In this document: piece after piece, positions 58,614-64,000 of the stretch
Position numbering within the stretch: position 1 is the stretch's first letter
How the letters are laid out: the number at the start of each line of letters is the position of its first letter
DNA from: Plecoglossus altivelis
Taxonomy: Eukaryota > Chordata > Actinopteri > Osmeriformes > Plecoglossidae
Length of the DNA: 64,000 bases
Assembly: GCA_036571765.1 (NCBI GenBank)
Contig: BROE01000015.1
Location: 6,315,877 to 6,379,876, forward strand
Reading direction: 5' to 3'
The notes under the pieces: generated by a model
Databases searched by the model: none
What the model was told of the DNA's origin: nothing
What the model saw: only the letters and a program-made list of their open reading frames with translations
Made by a program: the position numbers and the translations under genes

Positions 58614-60517
58614 TCAAACGACTCGGGAAACGAGATGCACCTTGGTTTCAAGATGAACACTGTACATAGTGTTTGAAATGGTCTCCGGAAAGTTTTGGAC
58701 GCTCAATCTAACACGTTGGCCCGTCGCACCAAGGTCGGATTCTGGACCGGGCCAGTGGGTCCTCGGACTGCCAGGGGGTCTCCTAGTTCCAGGTATAAGA
58801 CCTCTGAAGGAAATGGAACGCCAAGGTGATTTGCGTACACAGCACACGCAGACGGTTTGCAGATGAGAGCTCAGAGCCAGGTGTGATTCCTGAGGGGAAG
58901 TTCACTAGATGATCATTTGATGTAGTCTTTGATAAGCAAGGGTCATGCCTTGAATGTCACTTGGTAGCTCACAAACATTTGATGATGCGGCACTTAATCT
59001 GCAGTCAGTGTTCCCCAATGCTTCCGAGGCATGACGAAGCAAACATTATCACGGGCATGTTGTATGGGCATGTAAAACGTCTCAGATCATTGTCGCTTAT
59101 GCCAGTAGATAAAGGGCTTCAAATTCTGAGCGAATTCTGGGTACTTGCCCTTTCTAATGCCACTCAAACACAAAATGTCCATTACTAAAACTGCTGAGTG
59201 AAACATAATATTTATATCACTTAAAAGCTCACAAAACTCAAAGTAATTCCCAAAGAAATGGACTCGAGTTTTATATTCACGGCCGTATGGACGCGGAGAT
59301 CAAACCTACGCCCTTTCAATCGAGTCAGACCTTATCTAACTCCTACGCAGACAAGGAAGGCAAGAAACACACTTGTCCAGAAGACTTGCAGGACCATAAA
59401 TCGCCCCCCCCCCTCACCATCTGTCATATCGAGTTGGTGAACAAAAGTTCAGATAAACACAACACACATTTGTCATAGATTAGTGCTATATCATTTTATT
59501 TTTTATACATAAAATAGGAAGGTGTAGTACATGAAAGAAAGACTGTAACTAGTCTGCAACAGTTCACCTAAGCTCCAGACACCCTTCAACGGACCCTGGC
59601 CATTGTTTCTGAGATATTACATTTGGTCTCTCGCTTGCTCTCATTCTGCACAGCACATTGTTTACGCTTATGTTTATTCATGTGTGATCCCTCAACCACC
59701 CCAGTTTGTGAGGCGTTGACATAGAGCTTGAATCGCTAACCCGCTAACCTTTTTTCGGGCTAGCTGTTTTATGACCTACATGTTTTATTAGGTAACTGGA
59801 GGTTCATCTTCCTGGTACCTTTGTGTCGCTCACGTTGCACAGCATGTGGTCCACAGCTACATTTGGCTGCATTCCCAAACCCACAAGCACATATGCTCCA
59901 CATCTGGTGAAACGTATCACGTGGAAAAAAAACTATCCCTGCACAACAACACCTGTGCAGTTCCCAGCACCAAATCCTTCAGATTTATAAGTCGTTGGTG
60001 CAAATTTGTGTCTAGCAAAATGTCCCAAGATTTAGCAACGGTCACCAGTACTTCTATTATTACATTTTTGTTATCTTTGATTCTGATGGACTTTGCTGCA
60101 GCTGCTCATAATTCAAGAGTGCATACCACCAACTAAATAATATATCATCTGAACTATCTGCTGCACCAAAAATTTTAACGTCATAAAAAAATAGGTAATT
60201 CCACAAAATGAGTCATAACATGGCTTTAGATGGCTTTATCTCAGCTCCTCTTGCTGCTAGGATCCAGGCATGAATTCAGCAAAACAACAGATTTCAAAAA
60301 CTACTGAGAAGTTCCTTTGGTCTTTTGAATCTGCTACTTGGTGGTTTTAATGCTGAAGCAGGGTTGTAACAGTTGGATCCAACAGAAAGCAGGAAAGAGG
60401 AACATGCCAGGTTCTTTGCCAGGTCTGAGAGTTGCTGACACTCTAACTGAAGCACAGGCTTCATGTTCAAATGGAAATCAAGGGACGGTTTAAATACTGC
60501 TGGAAAATCCTCCTTAC

Positions 60518-60577
60518 CCTTTCTATATTTGTTCATAAATGTGAATTGGGTTTGAAGGAAAATGGCGATGCCGTGCT
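60518..60577 (-). other. Candidate small exon of an unrecognised gene
   Basis: 60 nt between good splice motifs, reading HGIAIFLQTQFTFMNKYRK. Followed in phase by 59953-60011 (TNLHQRLINLKDLVLGTAQ). No homologue recognised. Confidence 0.3.
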
Positions 60578-60821
60578 CTGAAATGTGGAGAGAACATGCA
60601 GTTTTAAACAAGTACCACAGTTATTTCAGTGTTTTGAGTGTCGTATGATCTTATTGTTAGATTCATTTTAATGAGTTACACTGAAAGAGCGGTTCAACTG
60701 TTTCAAAGGCAACATATAGAACAGGGTATAACTGAGAACTGAATATAACTGAATAGTAAAATATCCTCATGTGGAAAATGGCCGGCGGGAGAACACATAG
60801 CCCTGGGGGAAAGAAGAAAAC

Positions 60822-62901
60822 TCATGCACAGTCCTTGGTGGTGAGGCTGGATAGTTTAAGCCTCTCCTCTCTCTCCCCCTTCTCCTCCTCCTTCCTCTCC
60901 CGCGCTTCTCCTTCCACGTGGTATCCCACCATCAGCTGGTACACCATCACCCCCACCACGGCACCCAGGAAAGGGGCAAAGATAGGCACGAAGAACCAAT
61001 AGCCGCTGGCTCTGTGGATTTTGGGGCACAGAGACGTTTGTGTAAATTTGGACTCCTATTTTGCTCCTATCTCCTGTCATAGACCATTAGTATGGGCAAT
61101 GGCCCGTGCCTCACAACAATTTGACTTGAAGACGAAGTATGGTCTTTGAGATAAATGCTGCTATGTGCAGGAACAAACGAGCACAGCGAGCAAAGGAGAG
61201 GAGAGGGAGAGACGGCTAAAGTGAAAGGCACTCACGTGAAAACCTCACCCCCCCACCCTGCCAAAGCGGTGAAGAGGCGCGGGCCAAAATCCCTGGCCGG
61301 GTTTACAGCGTAGCCCGAGTTGAAGCCCATGGATAGGCCAATGACCAGCACCACAAAACCCACAGTGAAGGCCTCAAGTCCTCTGGGAATAGGGTTGTTA
61401 TAGGGATCCACAATGGCCAGAATGCACACAATAAGGGCTGCTGTGCCAATCATCTGCAACACATATTCAAGGATCAGTGCAGCCAATAGAGCGATTCCAT
61501 GACTTTATGTGTTCACTGTTAAATGTTGAACCGGGTTTTCAGATAACGACTACTGAGAACATGCTGAGCCAACTCAGAGAATCGTTGTGCTTGTCTGATC
61601 CTTTTGCCTTACCTGATCAAAGAATCCGTTAAGAAGGGTGAGATGCTTTGAGGGGTAGGTGGCAAAAATGCCAGCTGTGGCGTTATTCCCCACCACGATA
61701 AGTGTGCCTTGGCCGTAATCCCACAATGCATCTGTCGAAAACGAAGCCATCATGCGATAAGGTATGTCGAAAGACGGAAACGTCACAACATTTTTGAAAA
61801 AGGGCATCCATTTCGTCATGCTCACGAACAGGATGTTTCTTGTGTTTCTGATGTTTGTCGTCTGGTATGTCACTCACCAAAATACATGCCAAATATGATG
61901 CCAGACCCTAGAAAGGCACCGAGCGTCTGGAAGAAGAAAAACACAGGAAACTTCCTCCAAGGCTCTCTCCCCAGCAAACACAGAGCAAAGGTGACTGTTG
62001 GGTTTAGATGACCACCTGGGAAAAGAAGGGAAAAAAACCAAGAAAAAAAGCCCATTATGTGTTGAACTGTAACCCGCTTACACTCAATTTAAAGAGAGAC
62101 CGAATCCAATATGAAACTCACCTTTAAAAATCACTTTCTTTTCTTAGTGAGAGAGAGAGAGAGAGAGAGCGAGAGTAACAGGCCCCCAGACTATCCTCAG
62201 TAATGGGAGGAAAATGCCTGTTTCGATAGGATGTGTCTGTGACACCGTAAATAGAAGGGAGGTAAAAGACTGAGATTTCATTCCATAAAGCTTATGTTTT
62301 TTACTCTATACTTTGAAGGAGGGGGAACCTAATGAAGTGCTGAGATGGAACATTCATGTGGGTGTGTGTCTCCTCCTCGTGCGTTTAGCTCTTTTGTGTC
62401 GTGGTAGGAGGTACCTAATTATAAGAGTCTTATTTTCTCCTCCACACATGTATTAGTGGGTGACAGTCTCATTATAAAACTGCAGAAACTGGCAGCAGCC
62501 TCCCTACCTTCTTTGACAGTGGATACTGGGTGTATTCAGTGATAAAATAAAATGTTCAAAGTCAAACCGAATAGCTTTGCAAACAGAACGAGAAAACGCT
62601 CCTCTCTCCCACCGTTTGGATTTGGTGCCTTACTGAATCCTCGCGATTGGTTAACCTTTGAATTTCTCCAACTGGAAATGTCTTATCCATTTCTCTTCTT
62701 CTGTCTGAAGAATTGGAGTTATTCTATCCCGTTGGTAATTCGCCCGGAATGCCGGTGAATGTGTGCAGTCTCACCTGACACCTGTCCACTCACGAGGATG
62801 CCTAAAGTGGCGGCGAATCCGAAGGCAAAGTTGACAGTGAGGAACATGCCATGTGAGCCCCCGCTCAACACCAGCTGTGCAACAGCTCCGCAGCCAAACA
62901 T
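60822..62901 (-). CDS. aqp3: Aquaporin 3 (aquaglyceroporin), exons 2-6; exon 1 not seen
   Basis: Plasma-membrane water/glycerol channel. Exons in transcript order: 62775-62901, 61878-62015, 61613-61731, 61236-61453, 60822-61011; phases agree. It begins MFGCGAVAQLVLSGG (human AQP3 VMFGCGSVAQVVLS), so exon 1 with the cytoplasmic N-terminus and most of helix 1 is upstream, probably past 64000. The second pore motif is intact (GFNSGYAVNPARDFGPRLF), with the aquaglyceroporin Asp after NPAR. The first pore motif reads GHLNPTVTF, that is NPT instead of NPA. Loop C has a glycosylation site (NNAT) and AGIFATYPSKH. The charged C-terminus is REERLKLSSLTTKDCA. DPYNNPIPRGLEAFTVGFVV is diagnostic of AQP3 rather than AQP7, 9 or 10. 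Whether it is the a or b fish copy cannot be told. Confidence 0.92.
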
Positions 62902-64000
62902 CTACAGCGAGCAGATCAACACAAAACGAGAGACCATCCATCACACACAGACAGCTGAATGGTTACAATATGCAGTCTCAGAAATCCACTACTGAATTTC
63001 CTCTACTGGGCTTTTCTTCTTTTCCTCTAAAGTACTCAAATGTACCGAGAGAGTGAGTAATGATGAAAAAGAGCCCTGTTGCCATGCGCAGACGGACCAA
63101 ACAGGTAAAAAAAAAAAACAGACCACCCACAACAGCACAGTTGGCAGCCCAGCCCAAGGGTCAGACCTCACAGCTTTCACCAAGGGCGTGGCTGTCTCAG
63201 ACCTGGGAAACCCTGCTCGTGTTATGGGTGGTATCACGCAGCTTATTGACGGGTCTGAGTTCCCTGGCGGCACCTGTGGAGCTCTCAGCAGAGAGCTGGC
63301 CCGAGCCCACCAGTGAGACTTCATGCCAGTGAGCTATGAGGTTTCACTCAGCGTTGCGTAGCCAAATACCGTCTAAGGCACCCGTAGAACTCTGACTGTG
63401 CTCCAGGAGAACAACAGATGGCCAGCCCCTGCTCAGCTGCTAAAGCCTCAGACACTGTTTATTGCGTTACTGTACCATGGAAAAACAGAAGAACACAGAT
63501 AACTGCGTCTGGTTTGAACTTCACATGGTTTTTATTTCAAAGACGTCACATACAGGGAGGTCCAAGAGGAGTTGTTGATTGGTGTTTTGTCTTTTGTCTT
63601 CTTTATTTTTTTGGAGTGTGCAGGTGAATGTACTGTGAGAATTACACCTGCCCATTCCAAGGCTTCTCATGTAACAGATGAGACCAAATCTTTGTAAGTA
63701 GTCTCATTAAATAATTCTAAAGAAAACAGTTTTCTCTCTTTATCAGAGTAAATGTATTTCTGTGTGGAGGATAATGACAATAGATTTTTTATAGTGTTTA
63801 TTATTTTTATAATAGGCATTAATTTATGTTCTCGTATGCAAGACAATGAAGCTTAAAGACTATTGTTGCACACATTCAAATAAGAGTCGGAGCATTAACC
63901 AATGAAAAAAAGAATACATGGCTTAATGATTGTTTTAACACCAGCCAGACAAACAATACGATCATTGTTTGCAAGTACAATCATTCAGCACAAGGCTTTC
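62902..64000. other. Presumed aqp3 intron 1; no exon found
   Basis: No sequence matching the AQP3 N-terminus is visible on the minus strand. Open frames here are low in similarity to anything recognised. Confidence 0.5.

Larger units (their letters stand above)
57635..60821. other. Intergenic stretch with minus-strand coding-like segments
   Basis: No recognised gene between the C2orf81 homologue and aqp3. On the minus strand, 60518-60577 (60 nt, TCTCCACATTTCAG acceptor, AAAGG|GTAAGG donor) joins in phase to 59953-60011 (TTTTGCTAG acceptor, GTGTTG donor). Further open stretches are at about 59570-59740, 58675-58850 and 58407-58613 (ending GDICNHSAV and a stop). The aqp3 3' UTR should also fall at the right end. 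Confidence 0.45.

Overview
The window is vertebrate nuclear DNA and almost certainly from a teleost fish. All recognisable genes are vertebrate genes split by short GT-AG introns. Microsatellites and minisatellites are abundant, and there are diverged copies of dispersed repeats typical of fish genomes. The species cannot be named from the sequence. All gene calls come from reading translated exons against remembered vertebrate protein families; no search was run.

Layout, left to right: (1) 1-2280, minus strand: the 5' half of complement component C9 (signal peptide, TSP1, LDLRA, start of MACPF), cut by the window start. (2) 2281-12728: about 10 kb with no recognisable gene. (3) 12893-18314, plus: a complete dab2 (endocytic adaptor, 13 coding exons, 793 aa, ending DPFGNPFA). 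(4) 20170-31445, plus: a complete bdp1 (TFIIIB subunit of RNA polymerase III, 25 coding exons, about 2124 aa), with several coding and intronic tandem repeats. (5) 33034 to about 41745, plus: rhotekin (rtkn), with REM, anillin-homology and PH regions. Its introns carry large purine-rich and CA/TG arrays. (6) about 41.7-47.3 kb: no recognised gene. (7) 47520 to at least 51617, minus: an ARID-domain gene resembling ARID5/ARID6. (8) 54112-55837: a tandem pair of 876-bp units. Each carries an initiator methionine tRNA, an RFX-type X-box palindrome and a 5' exon with a splice donor. (9) 56063-57618, plus: the fish homologue of human C2orf81. (10) 57.7-60.8 kb: coding-like scraps of unknown status on the minus strand. 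(11) 60822-62901, minus: the aquaglyceroporin aqp3, exons 2-6, with exon 1 not seen and probably past the window end.

The gene order makes sense. C9 next to DAB2 is a conserved vertebrate neighbourhood. RTKN close to C2orf81 matches the human 2p13 order and argues that the rhotekin here is RTKN rather than RTKN2. The ARID gene beside rhotekin mirrors ARID5B beside RTKN2 in human, suggesting an ancient duplicated block.

The most interesting items are: the near-perfect tandem duplication that copies a Pol III tRNA gene together with a bidirectional-looking X-box promoter and first exon; the change of the first aquaporin NPA motif to NPT in aqp3; the rhotekin PH exon flanked by complementary TG and CA repeats; and an in-frame 96-bp GC-AG intron in dab2.
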